From an uncultured Bacteriovoracaceae bacterium (lineage in GTDB: Bacteria > Bdellovibrionota > Bacteriovoracia > Bacteriovoracales > Bacteriovoracaceae), in contig CALIJZ010000057.1 of NCBI GenBank assembly GCA_938017795.1, positions 1 through 53,024 of the forward strand: 53,024 bases of DNA, given 5' to 3'. Below are positions 24,316-32,386 of this stretch, piece by piece. Position numbers and translations under genes: made by a program. Positions within the stretch are counted from its first letter, which is position 1. Each line of letters begins with the position of its first letter. The notes beneath the pieces are model-generated. The model had not been told where the DNA came from, made no database searches, and saw nothing but the letters and a program-made list of their open reading frames with translations.

Positions 24316-25470
24316 ATGACTGTTTATATTTTAGAGGGAAAAAGAACTCCTCAAGGGTCGTTTCTAGGAAATTTAGCACCTTTAAGTGCTCCAGAACTTG
24401 CAAGTTTTCCTATTAAGGATTGTTTGAACTCAATAGATGCTACAGATGTAGATCAGGTTTATATGGGACAAGTTCTACAAGCAGGAGTAGGGCAAGCTCC
24501 AGCACGACAAGCCGCCTTGAAAGCAGGACTTCCTGAGTCAGTTCCATGCGTTACTCTTAATAAAGTTTGTGGCTCTGGATTACAAGCAATTATAGATGGA
24601 GCCAGATCAATTATGGTTGGAGATCATGATTTAGTAATAAGCGGCGGGATGGAGAGTATGTCCAATGCTCCACATTTAATTGATGGTTATAGAGCTGGGA
24701 AAAAATTAGGAAATCAAACATTAAAAGATTCTATGGTTAATGATGGTTTATGGGATCCATATACTGATAGACATATGGGGAGTTGTGCAGAGGAATGCGT
24801 TAGTAAATATAATTTTTCTAGAGAACAATTAGATAATTTCTCAATAGAATCTTTCAAGAGAGCTCAAAATGCTCAAGCTGAAAATGTTTTTGAATCAGAA
24901 ATCTCACCGGTGACAATCAAATCCAGAAAAGGTGATATTATTATTGCTGAAGATGAAGGTCCTAAAAAAGCAAATTTTGAAAAGATGCCAAAGCTTAGAC
25001 CAGTTTTTAATAAAGAAGGGGCCATCACGGCTGCTAATGCTTCGACTTTAAATGACGGTGCAGCTTGTCTCTTATTAGGATCAGAAAAGTATAAAGATCA
25101 AGCAAAGTTCAAGATTGTTTCTTGGGGCGCTCATGCCCAAAACCCAACTTGGTTTACTACAGCTCCAGTTAAAGCAATGGAAAAGAATCTTGAAAAAGCT
25201 GGTTTAACTATTGGAGACATAGATTTTTTTGAAATCAATGAAGCTTTTGCAGCAGTGACCTTAGCTGCGATGAAAGATCTATCTATTGATCATAAGAAAG
25301 TGAATATTTATGGTGGGGGAGTAAGTCTTGGTCACCCAATTGGATGTTCTGGTGCCAGGGTTGTTGTTACCTTGATGAATGTTTTAGAGAAAAACAAGGC
25401 CAAAAGAGGTCTTGCGAGTCTTTGCATAGGAGGCGGAGAAGCTTTAAGTATTATAATCGAGAGGATTTAA
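24316..25470 (+). CDS. Acetyl-CoA C-acetyltransferase (thiolase)
   Basis: The 384-residue thiolase has all three catalytic residues: Cys85 in NKVCGSGLQAI (acyl acceptor), His340 in GHPIGCSGAR and Cys370 in CIGGGEA, plus NEAFAAVT. It joins two acetyl-CoA to acetoacetyl-CoA or cleaves 3-ketoacyl-CoA. Together with the hydroxyacyl-CoA and acyl-CoA dehydrogenases 2-4 kb upstream it forms most of a butyrate/beta-oxidation module; an enoyl-CoA hydratase is not in the window. Its 3' end overlaps the convergent gene by 20 bases. Confidence 0.94.
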   Translation: MTVYILEGKRTPQGSFLGNLAPLSAPELASFPIKDCLNSIDATDVDQVYMGQVLQAGVGQAPARQAALKAGLPESVPCVTLNKVCGSGLQAIIDGARSIMVGDHDLVISGGMESMSNAPHLIDGYRAGKKLGNQTLKDSMVNDGLWDPYTDRHMGSCAEECVSKYNFSREQLDNFSIESFKRAQNAQAENVFESEISPVTIKSRKGDIIIAEDEGPKKANFEKMPKLRPVFNKEGAITAANASTLNDGAACLLLGSEKYKDQAKFKIVSWGAHAQNPTWFTTAPVKAMEKNLEKAGLTIGDIDFFEINEAFAAVTLAAMKDLSIDHKKVNIYGGGVSLGHPIGCSGARVVVTLMNVLEKNKAKRGLASLCIGGGEALSIIIERI

Positions 25471-26089
25471 GACTTGCTGTTCTGATTTTCTTTATAATCT
25501 TACCACCTCTATAAAATACAAGAGTACTCATCTTTAACGGAATAATAGAGATCTGTAAGTTCATTTTATCAAAATGAATGTCTTTGCTTTTTAAATTAAG
25601 ATAGTTTTTAAATTTCGCTTGTTCATGAGAATAAACTGACTTTATATTTATAAATCTATATAGAGGTTTCGAGTCACTTGTTGTTAGGCTATCAATTAAA
25701 GAAACGTGCAAGTCATAGGTTGTTGTTGCTTTTGAGTGAGCAATACTTTTTATATTCGCTTTCATTAGTGCTTGTTCAGTTAACATATTTCTAACAAACT
25801 CAAAAGATTCTCTTAGTTTTAAAATATTTCTATCAAGAACATTTACCCATTCATTTTTTAGTTTACTTATTAATAGATGTTTCTCCTTAACACCAGCTAA
25901 GTAAAAATCAATTCCGCTGAATTCTTTTTGATCACAGTTAAGAGAGTCAGCACGGAGCTCACCTTTTTGATTCATCTTGATCAGCATACTTTTTATTTGT
26001 ATATCAATCTTGACCATCTCTTTATCAGAGTAAGGTTGGCACCGTGAATAGATGTTTGTAGTAAGAAGAAGTAGTAGTAGCATTTTCAT
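25451..26089 (-). CDS. Secreted protein of unknown function
   Basis: I chose the ATG at 26089, which opens a signal peptide (MKMLLLLLLTTNIYS); a TTG 15 bases earlier is an alternative. The mature part (about 200 residues) is mixed alpha/beta, with a Cys pair near the N-terminus (RCQPYSD, SLNCDQKEF) and a basic C-terminus. No family recognised. The 3' end overlaps the thiolase gene in the opposite direction. Confidence 0.65.
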   Translation of the reverse strand: MKMLLLLLLTTNIYSRCQPYSDKEMVKIDIQIKSMLIKMNQKGELRADSLNCDQKEFSGIDFYLAGVKEKHLLISKLKNEWVNVLDRNILKLRESFEFVRNMLTEQALMKANIKSIAHSKATTTYDLHVSLIDSLTTSDSKPLYRFINIKSVYSHEQAKFKNYLNLKSKDIHFDKMNLQISIIPLKMSTLVFYRGGKIIKKIRTASLKSSRL

Positions 26090-26251
26090 GTAGCCACTAT
26101 CCAAAAAGAGTGAAAGTTTGTGAATGATAAATGTTAAGAAATCCTCTTACATTTGCTGACCTCTTCTCTATTGCCGATAATTCATATCTAGGTAGTAGAT
26201 CTTGTGCTCTTTTAAAGATTAAAGTTTTCCGCTCAAGCTTCGATAAGTATT

Positions 26252-27673
26252 ATGATGAAATATTTAGGATTAATTTTAATACTGTTAGCGTGTACAAAAG
26301 TCCCTGTAGGACCAGTAACAACTGGACCTAGTCAGGATATCCCAGAAGTAAAAGTAGAGGTTCGAGAGCAATGCTCTAACTTTACTCCAACTCCTGTTGA
26401 TATTCTAATGCTTGTTGATAACTCCGGTTCAGTTCCTTTTTTGAAAGCAGACCTTGCAAGTGCAGTAAGAAAAATTGCTAAAGCTGCTGGTCAATTTTTT
26501 AATTATAGAATTTATATAGCTCCTTTAATTGCTCCAACGGGTGAGACAGTTGAACAGAGACGACAATACCAATTGATTCAAAATAGTCCTACTGGTAGTC
26601 AATTAAGTGCTCAGGTTATTACTCCGGATCAAATTAGTATTTCTAATCTCAGAAATGTTTCAAGAGAACTTGGATTTCAACGAGCCAGAGATATGATAAA
26701 GGCTAATTCTTTCATTGAAAGACCATTTTTAGATAATGTGTTTAGAAAAGAAGCTTATCAAATGACAATTTTAATCTCTAATGGTGATGATGATGACTTT
26801 GATTTCATAGATATGTTTGGAAATAAAAAAGATAGAAACTCTTTTGCTACAAGACTTGCTGAATTGCAAAGCTTGAAAGCGACTTTAGCTTTAAAGCAAA
26901 TGAGATTTATAACTGTTGTGAATCATAGTCAATGTGGAACAACTGTAAGAGAGCCTGGCTTAAGATATAAAGCAATGTCAGCTCATATTTATTCAGGTCA
27001 ACAAATAACTGATTCTAATGTTTCAACAACTCCTGATAGTTACAACCTTTGTGGAAGTAGTCTCGATACAGTTTTTGAGAGACTTGCTGAGACTGTTACA
27101 AACTTTAAAAAAGGACATACTTATAAGTTTTGGCCTTTAGGTCAAAGTTCAGACTTTGATCCTGATAAACTAGTAGTCAGAAAAAAGATAAGCGGAGAAA
27201 CACTTCAAAAAGATAACACGTTTAGTGGTTTCACAGTTCTTCCAAACTTTACTCCTGGCTTAGATATTATTGATAGAACAGTACATCCAAGCACTCAAGC
27301 CGTTCCATCTGAAAATTACTCAGGTTTTTTTGTTGAACTTCATGGAGCAGGAAGAGTCACTTATCCGGATTGTTTAATTGTAAGAAAGGAAGACTTTGAT
27401 AAATTTTATGGATTCGTTGTTTGGGATGATGGTTTCTCTGAACCAGATTTATCAACATTAAAAGTTTTTATCAATGATAAAGAAATTGCATCTTCACTTT
27501 GGGAATATATGGGGCACCAGTCTTCAGTAAATGTTTTGGTTCAAGGTGAGACAAACTTATCAGCAGCTACTCCAGGTATCTTTAAAACAGGTTTTACTAT
27601 TAGGTTGAAGCAAGGTGCAATTCACAGCGATGGTGATAAAGTAGAAGTTCGATATAAAGCAAAAACATTATAA
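26252..27673 (+). CDS. VWA-like domain lipoprotein
   Basis: The 473-residue product begins with two Met codons and a lipoprotein signal (LGLILILLACTKV, lipobox LLAC, Cys at about 14). From about residue 48 it has a von Willebrand A-like domain: DILMLVDNSGSV is the DxSxS metal-site motif, followed by a helix and TILISNGDDDDFDF. A further beta-rich region occupies the C-terminal 170 residues (TYPDCLIVRKEDF, VFINDKEIASSLWEY). VWA domains bind protein ligands through a metal ion, so this is a likely outer-membrane adhesion or assembly protein. The ribosome site is weak. Confidence 0.75.
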   Translation: MMKYLGLILILLACTKVPVGPVTTGPSQDIPEVKVEVREQCSNFTPTPVDILMLVDNSGSVPFLKADLASAVRKIAKAAGQFFNYRIYIAPLIAPTGETVEQRRQYQLIQNSPTGSQLSAQVITPDQISISNLRNVSRELGFQRARDMIKANSFIERPFLDNVFRKEAYQMTILISNGDDDDFDFIDMFGNKKDRNSFATRLAELQSLKATLALKQMRFITVVNHSQCGTTVREPGLRYKAMSAHIYSGQQITDSNVSTTPDSYNLCGSSLDTVFERLAETVTNFKKGHTYKFWPLGQSSDFDPDKLVVRKKISGETLQKDNTFSGFTVLPNFTPGLDIIDRTVHPSTQAVPSENYSGFFVELHGAGRVTYPDCLIVRKEDFDKFYGFVVWDDGFSEPDLSTLKVFINDKEIASSLWEYMGHQSSVNVLVQGETNLSAATPGIFKTGFTIRLKQGAIHSDGDKVEVRYKAKTL

Positions 27674-27775
27674 GTTAGAGCTTTCTTGTCGGGTAAAAAA
27701 TCCAATTTCAATTATTCTAGTAATTTATGATATATTATGAGTTAAGGATTAACTTTAAATAGTAGGTTAGAAGTC

Positions 27776-28576
27776 ATGGATGAGAAATGGTATTTTGTTG
27801 AAAATGAGGAACGTAAAGGTCCAATAAGCAAAAACGATATATTTAAACTTCTTCAAGCAGGAAAGCTAAACAGTGGAAGCTTTGTTTGGAAGCAAGGATT
27901 AGATAATTGGAAAAGGGTCTCTGATCTAGAGGATTTTGCACAAAAAGAAGAAAATCTAAATTCTTTGAGAGAAGAAAAAACCCAGCCTTTTTTAAGTATT
28001 CAAAACCTCCCTTTAGATAAGGCCTTAACTTTTGATTTAGTCGAAACGGGGTCAAAGTCTATTTATATTAAGACCGGTTTAGATAGAGGACAACGTGCTC
28101 AAGAATTTGGTCCTTTTGATTTAGATATGTTGAAGCAATTGTATAAATCAAAAAGAATTAATGGAAAGACTTTAATTTTTTTTCCAGGTTTAGATGTTTG
28201 GAGAGTACTAGCTTCTTTCGAAGATTTTGAAAAAACATTTAATGAATTACCTCCAGTTATTAGTGATGAAGATAAAAGAGCATGGGAGCGTAAACCATTT
28301 ACAGCAAGACTCTTTTTTACGAATGAAGATAAATTTTTTGAAGGAATTTGTAAGGATATCTCTCTTGGAGGGATGATGGTTTTGATCAATAGTTTTGTAT
28401 GCCAACTTGGTGATATCATCTCATTGAACGTGCATCCTGATCAGGCCGAATATCAATTTGTTACTAAAGCGAAAGTTGTGAGAATTTTAGATAATAATAC
28501 TGGCTTTTCTTTGCAATTTGTTGATCTCTCACCTGAAGCGACAAGTGCTATTAAGTCTTTTTTAGCTAATGGCTAA
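27776..28576 (+). CDS. GYF-GYF-PilZ domain protein
   Basis: This 266-residue cytoplasmic protein has two GYF_2-type domains: residues 1-55 (WYFVENEERKGPIS, LLQAGKLNSGSFVWKQG) and about 85-150 (EFGPFDLDMLKQLY, FPGLDVWRVL). GYF_2 modules bind proline-rich or membrane proteins. A PilZ domain follows (about 165-266) with the DISLGG (DxSxGG) c-di-GMP motif, but the arginine motif before it is irregular (ERKPFTAR), so nucleotide binding is uncertain. The architecture suits a c-di-GMP-controlled adaptor, for gliding or pilus systems in predators for example. Single gene. Confidence 0.8.
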   Translation: MDEKWYFVENEERKGPISKNDIFKLLQAGKLNSGSFVWKQGLDNWKRVSDLEDFAQKEENLNSLREEKTQPFLSIQNLPLDKALTFDLVETGSKSIYIKTGLDRGQRAQEFGPFDLDMLKQLYKSKRINGKTLIFFPGLDVWRVLASFEDFEKTFNELPPVISDEDKRAWERKPFTARLFFTNEDKFFEGICKDISLGGMMVLINSFVCQLGDIISLNVHPDQAEYQFVTKAKVVRILDNNTGFSLQFVDLSPEATSAIKSFLANG

Positions 28577-28631
28577 AATCTAAATTTACACTTCTAGATT
28601 TATCAAGCTAAAATTAATAAAAGGAACAATT

Positions 28632-29141
28632 GTGAAGTATTTAATAATTTTGGTGTTTTTAATTTCATGCTCTTCATTATCTGAAAATCAAGTCCTAGTT
28701 GGAAGTGATAATTTTTCAGGAGGATCTTATAAGGGGCAACAATGGAGCCAAAACTTAAAGTTTAAAAGAGTGAGTTGGTATACTAAAGCTCATCTAACTT
28801 ATGATTCTTATATTAGTAAATTTGAAACGAGAGGAGAGTTTAGGAGTCTGATCAGTCCTAGTGATCAAGCAGTTGTTGAGAATTGTCCGAATATGCTAGT
28901 GACTTTTAGTACTAGTAATTTTCATAGGGTATTAAATGATTCAGAAATTAGAGATTTATTAAAACCTCAAGGATTTGAGGTTATAAGTGTTCCTGGTCTA
29001 ATTAAGAATTTAAAGTTGCACCCTGATTACACTAGATTAAAACTTCATATGTATCGACCTATGGTGTTTTGTTCTAAAGAGCCAATTTCGATAATTGAAT
29101 TAAACCTAGCAAACTTTAAGGATATTACTCTTACACTATGA
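28632..29141 (+). CDS. Lipoprotein of unknown function, upstream of the tol cluster
   Basis: A GTG start with AAAAGGA upstream begins a lipoprotein signal (YLIILVFLISCSS, lipobox LISC). The mature part is about 150 residues, mostly beta with a late Cys (MVFCSKEP). Its stop overlaps the start of the next gene (ATGA), so the three small genes 28632-30167 are one unit. No family recognised. Confidence 0.7.
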   Translation: MKYLIILVFLISCSSLSENQVLVGSDNFSGGSYKGQQWSQNLKFKRVSWYTKAHLTYDSYISKFETRGEFRSLISPSDQAVVENCPNMLVTFSTSNFHRVLNDSEIRDLLKPQGFEVISVPGLIKNLKLHPDYTRLKLHMYRPMVFCSKEPISIIELNLANFKDITLTL

Positions 29142-29479
29142 GATTTTTTTTATTAATTTCTTTTAGCTTCTCAAGTTTCGGTAATTCGATTTTTATGAAT
29201 TCACAGTTTGGGTTAATATTTGATTCAAAATCTATCAATAAAGAAGTTATAGATGTGTCAGTTTGTGGAGAAAAGTTTGAGCTACTATCAGAAGATCTAC
29301 AAGGGTTTTCGAAGTTGAAACTAGATGAGAAGATTGTTTATGTTAATTCTAAAAACTTAAGCAAAAAAAAACCAGATTGTATAAATGAGAAAAGTAAAAA
29401 TTTTTTCAGAAATCTAGAGTTATCACCTGAAGAAATTGATTATTGGGCACAGTTGAATGAAAAAATTAGTACTAATTAG
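29138..29479 (+). CDS. Small exported protein of unknown function
   Basis: The 113-residue product starts with a signal peptide (MRFFLLISFSFSSFGNS) and has two cysteines (VSVCGEKF and PDCINEK). It overlaps the previous gene by 4 bases and the next by 23. The mature protein is short and Lys/Glu/Ser-rich. No family recognised; the exported state and tight coupling are the only clues. Confidence 0.65.
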   Translation: MRFFLLISFSFSSFGNSIFMNSQFGLIFDSKSINKEVIDVSVCGEKFELLSEDLQGFSKLKLDEKIVYVNSKNLSKKKPDCINEKSKNFFRNLELSPEEIDYWAQLNEKISTN

Positions 29480-30167
29480 TTTTTGTTTTTTTACTGCTAG
29501 TATCTTTGCTAACGTTGAGAGCTTTAATCAAATCTTAAAAAAAGATGCACTTTTATTATTAAAGCAAAAAAAATTAAAAGCTAATATCCTCAAGATTAAG
29601 AATAAGAAAACCTTACTCGAAAATGAAGATTTGTATGTACCTAGTGAAACTGATTTTTTAAACTTATTGTCTAAGTTATGGCTGGTTAAAAATAAGAAGA
29701 ATTTAAAATGGGATATTCAGTTAACCAAATTCATAGATGATCGTTCTGATTTATCTATTCTTTATCATAATGATAGAAAATTACTTAACTTTGTTTTACC
29801 AACAAAAGATAAGCCTTTAGTGGTTTTGAATTCCAAGTATATGAAGTTGTTAGATTTAAATGATCAAGAAGAAAATATTATGATTGATTTATTAGTTCAT
29901 GGTTTTAAAGCAAGTTTCAGTCCTAATAAAGTAATACATCCTTTTATTCTAAAAAAGGTTAATAAGAAATCGATCGTAAAGAAAGAATATATCTATAAAT
30001 CATTAGATTTATTAAATAAATTTATTGTTCAATACAATTTATCTTTAACAGACAAGCAAAGACTATCTGACTTTACAAAAACATATCAAAATAAAAAACT
30101 TCTTGTTAAATCCTTGAAATCTTTTATTTATAAAAAATCTTTAGTTCACAATACTTTAAAGCTGTAA
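29457..30167 (+). CDS. Secreted basic protein of unknown function
   Basis: The 236-residue product has a signal peptide (MKKLVLISFCFFTASIFA). The mature part is strongly basic and Lys/Asn/Leu-rich, with few other marks. No catalytic motif and no family recognised. It starts 23 bases inside the previous gene and is followed by a small terminator-like hairpin before tolQ. Confidence 0.65.
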   Translation: MKKLVLISFCFFTASIFANVESFNQILKKDALLLLKQKKLKANILKIKNKKTLLENEDLYVPSETDFLNLLSKLWLVKNKKNLKWDIQLTKFIDDRSDLSILYHNDRKLLNFVLPTKDKPLVVLNSKYMKLLDLNDQEENIMIDLLVHGFKASFSPNKVIHPFILKKVNKKSIVKKEYIYKSLDLLNKFIVQYNLSLTDKQRLSDFTKTYQNKKLLVKSLKSFIYKKSLVHNTLKL

Positions 30168-30184
30168 AAAATCTAGGATAGTGC

Positions 30185-30206
30185 CAGACTAGATCAGTCT
30201 GTTTTT
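30185..30206 (+). terminator. Weak terminator before tolQ
   Basis: A CAGACT/AGTCTG stem with AGATC loop is followed by five T's, just after the small-gene unit ends. The short 6-bp stem makes it moderate only. Confidence 0.5.
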
Positions 30207-30257
30207 AGAGTTCATCTTAAATGTTAAACTATTTGTTGAATCTTTTTAGGAGAGTAT

Positions 30258-30953
30258 GTGGATATATTTAAAATTATTTTAGAATCAAGTATTATAGTTC
30301 AACTCGTTCTTTTGATGTTAATTGTTATGTCAGTTGTCTCTTGGGCAGTAGTTTTTCACTATTATAAATATTATAAACAACTTCATGAATTAAACGATAA
30401 GTTTAAAAGTAACTTTTTTAAAGATGGTGTAGCCACTTTAGGATCAATGTCTGAGTTTAGTTCAAGAATCGATAAATTTAAAAATTCTCCTCTTCACTCT
30501 TTGTGGAAAGTATTTCACAAAGAGTTAAATAAAATTAACAAGAAATTAAAAATCAAAGATGATCAAAGTCTTGCTAGCTATTTGGCATTAGGAGATTTTA
30601 GTAATTTTGAGAGATCTTTAGATCAGGAAATCTATGATCAAATTCATGATATTGATAAGCACAGAACTCTTTTGGCCAGTATTGCAACAGTTGCTCCCTT
30701 TGTAGGACTTTTTGGAACAGTCTGGGGAATCATCAATTCATTTACCGGGCTAGCTGATGGAGGAGCAGGGACAATTGAAGCTGTAGCTCCAGGAATTTCT
30801 GAAGCTCTTGTTGCTACAGCAGTTGGACTTTTTGCAGCTATTCCAGCTTCTTGGTTTTTTAATTATTTTTCTAAAAATCTAAAAAAGGTAAAACTTGAGT
30901 TAGAGTCTTTTTCTAAAGATTTATTAAATATTTTAAAATATTACTCAATTTAA
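30258..30953 (+). CDS. tolQ: TolQ/ExbB-family proton-channel protein
   Basis: The start is GTG with AGGAGAG upstream. The 231-residue product has an N-terminal membrane helix (IIVQLVLLMLIVMSVVSWAVV), a long cytoplasmic loop and two more helices. The conserved channel motifs are ASIATVAPFVGLFGTVWGI and the last helix with EALVATAVGLFAAIPA. It is the pentameric proton-driven motor subunit that powers TolA with TolR. The identity as TolQ rather than ExbB follows from tolR, tolA and tolB downstream. First gene of the operon. Confidence 0.94.
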   Translation: MDIFKIILESSIIVQLVLLMLIVMSVVSWAVVFHYYKYYKQLHELNDKFKSNFFKDGVATLGSMSEFSSRIDKFKNSPLHSLWKVFHKELNKINKKLKIKDDQSLASYLALGDFSNFERSLDQEIYDQIHDIDKHRTLLASIATVAPFVGLFGTVWGIINSFTGLADGGAGTIEAVAPGISEALVATAVGLFAAIPASWFFNYFSKNLKKVKLELESFSKDLLNILKYYSI

Positions 30954-30964
30954 GGAGATTAGAA

Positions 30965-31375
30965 ATGGGACTTCGAACCTCTAATGAAGATGAAATAATG
31001 TCGGAGATCAATGTAACTCCGTTGGTTGATGTTATGCTTGTTTTACTTGTGATTTTCATGATCAGTGCACCATTAATGTATAATGGAATTAGTCTAAATC
31101 TCCCCAAAACACAAAAAGTAAATAATTTACAACTCAGCAGTGAAAAAATCATTCTCTCAATTGACCAAGCGGAAGATTTTTATTTAGGAGATCAAAAAGT
31201 TTTAAAATCAGAATTAATTTCAATGCTTCAAGAGTTAAAGAAAGATAAAAATACAGAAGACATCTTTGTAAGAGCCGATGCTCAGGTGAAATATGGAACA
31301 GTAGCTCAGACATTTGCTTATTTAAAGTCACAAGGGATAACTTCTGTTTCTTTAATCACTGAGATTGAAAAGTAG
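30965..31375 (+). CDS. tolR: TolR/ExbD-family protein
   Basis: The 136-residue product has the characteristic INVTPLVDVMLVLLVIFM membrane segment, with Asp22 as the proton-carrying residue, followed by a periplasmic domain ending VSLITEIEK. It partners TolQ as the rotating core of the Tol motor. It follows tolQ after 11 bases with TTAAGGAG upstream of the start. Confidence 0.95.
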   Translation: MGLRTSNEDEIMSEINVTPLVDVMLVLLVIFMISAPLMYNGISLNLPKTQKVNNLQLSSEKIILSIDQAEDFYLGDQKVLKSELISMLQELKKDKNTEDIFVRADAQVKYGTVAQTFAYLKSQGITSVSLITEIEK

Positions 31376-31384
31376 AGGCAATAG

Positions 31385-32374
31385 TTGAGAAGAGGAATTA
31401 TATTCTCATTAATGTTTCATTTTACTGTATTGGGAGTCTTTTATTTTTTAGAGGCAGGTTTTTTTTCTGAAGATAGAAAGTCTAAGCTTCCTCCAAAGTT
31501 TAAAATCATTAAAGATTCAGTGAAAGTCGATTTAGTAGGCTTACCTAATTTAACATTAAAACAACTTGAGATGTTGCCGAAACTCTCAAGAGCTTCAAGG
31601 CCCAAAGCTAAAGTTGCGCCGAAAGCCGTTAAGAAAACTAAAGAGCCTAAAATTGAAAAAACTACCAACAGTGTGGAATCTGATGTAATAAAGCTTCAAG
31701 ATAAGCAGAAAAAGAAAAAAGCAGCTGCAAAGAAAAAAGCCGATGCAAAGAAAAAGGCCGATGCAAAGAAAAAAGCTGATGCAAAGAAAAAAGCTGAAGA
31801 AGAGAAAAAGGCTGAAGAAGAGAAAAAGGCTGAAGAAGAGAAAAAGGCTGAAGAAGAGAAAAAGGCAGAAGAAGAGAAAAAGGCAGAAGAAGAGAAAAAG
31901 GCAGAAGAAGAGAAAAAGGCAGAAGAAGAAAGAATTGCTGAAGAAGAAAGAATTGAACAAGAAAAAGTTAAGGCTGAAGAAGAAAGAAAAAGGCTGGAAA
32001 CAGTTAGTGATCTTGAGGAGTTGGTTCGAGCAGGAAACAAAGTTTCCCAAGGGACTTCGGTCGATTCTGAGAATGAATCTGAAAACCAGATTTATCTTGA
32101 ATCTGAAAAGTACGGATTAAGTGTAAACCAAATAGTGAAAGCCAATTGGAAATTACCTGCAAGCTTAAAAGATCAAGGGCTTGAATGCTCTGTTCGACTA
32201 TTTATTGACCAGAATGGTAAGCTTATTAAACAAGAGATTCTAAATGGATCTGGTAACGATGAATACGATAAAATCGTCCAAGAAACTGTTGAATTGTCAG
32301 GTCCTTATCCGGTTCCGGAAAAGGATGTGAGAGATTATGTTTTAAATGGTAATCTTGTATTAGCATTTCCTTAA
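31385..32374 (+). CDS. tolA: TolA-like cell-envelope protein with KKAEEE repeat rod
   Basis: The 329-residue product begins at TTG 31385 (GAGG upstream) with an N-terminal membrane anchor (residues 4-22). A long helical rod follows with Lys/Ala/Glu repeats: AKKKAD units (about 115-136), then seven AEEEKK units (137-178) and two AEEERI. The C-terminal domain (LFIDQNGKLIKQEI, GPYPVPEKDVRDYVL, about 240-329) is the TonB/TolA fold that binds TolB or Pal. It spans the periplasm and is energised by TolQR. Total length is shorter than E. coli TolA (421). Confidence 0.92.
   Translation: MRRGIIFSLMFHFTVLGVFYFLEAGFFSEDRKSKLPPKFKIIKDSVKVDLVGLPNLTLKQLEMLPKLSRASRPKAKVAPKAVKKTKEPKIEKTTNSVESDVIKLQDKQKKKKAAAKKKADAKKKADAKKKADAKKKAEEEKKAEEEKKAEEEKKAEEEKKAEEEKKAEEEKKAEEEKKAEEERIAEEERIEQEKVKAEEERKRLETVSDLEELVRAGNKVSQGTSVDSENESENQIYLESEKYGLSVNQIVKANWKLPASLKDQGLECSVRLFIDQNGKLIKQEILNGSGNDEYDKIVQETVELSGPYPVPEKDVRDYVLNGNLVLAFP
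31727..31918 (+). repeat. Tandem 18-base repeats in tolA
   Basis: About 3.7 copies of GCAAAGAAAAAAGCCGAT are followed by seven copies of GC(T/A)GAAGAAGAGAAAAAG (31793-31918). The units are whole codons, so gain or loss keeps the frame and changes only rod length. Antisense frames through this stretch are artefacts of the repeat. Confidence 0.9.
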
Positions 32375-32386
32375 AAACGAGTTGAT

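Noticed and set aside
26131..26331. Plus-strand frame of 66 codons before the VWA lipoprotein gene
   Set aside because: It overlaps the lipoprotein start in another frame, has no ribosome site and an unremarkable Arg/Ser-rich product.
22274..31918. Repeat tracts as CRISPR arrays
   Set aside because: Repeats at 22.3 kb and 31.7 kb are contiguous codon repeats without unique spacers, and no cas gene is present.
31595..32050. Antisense frames across the tolA repeat
   Set aside because: They mirror the AEEEKK/AKKKAD repeats on the other strand and show only low-complexity Phe/Leu/Ser runs.
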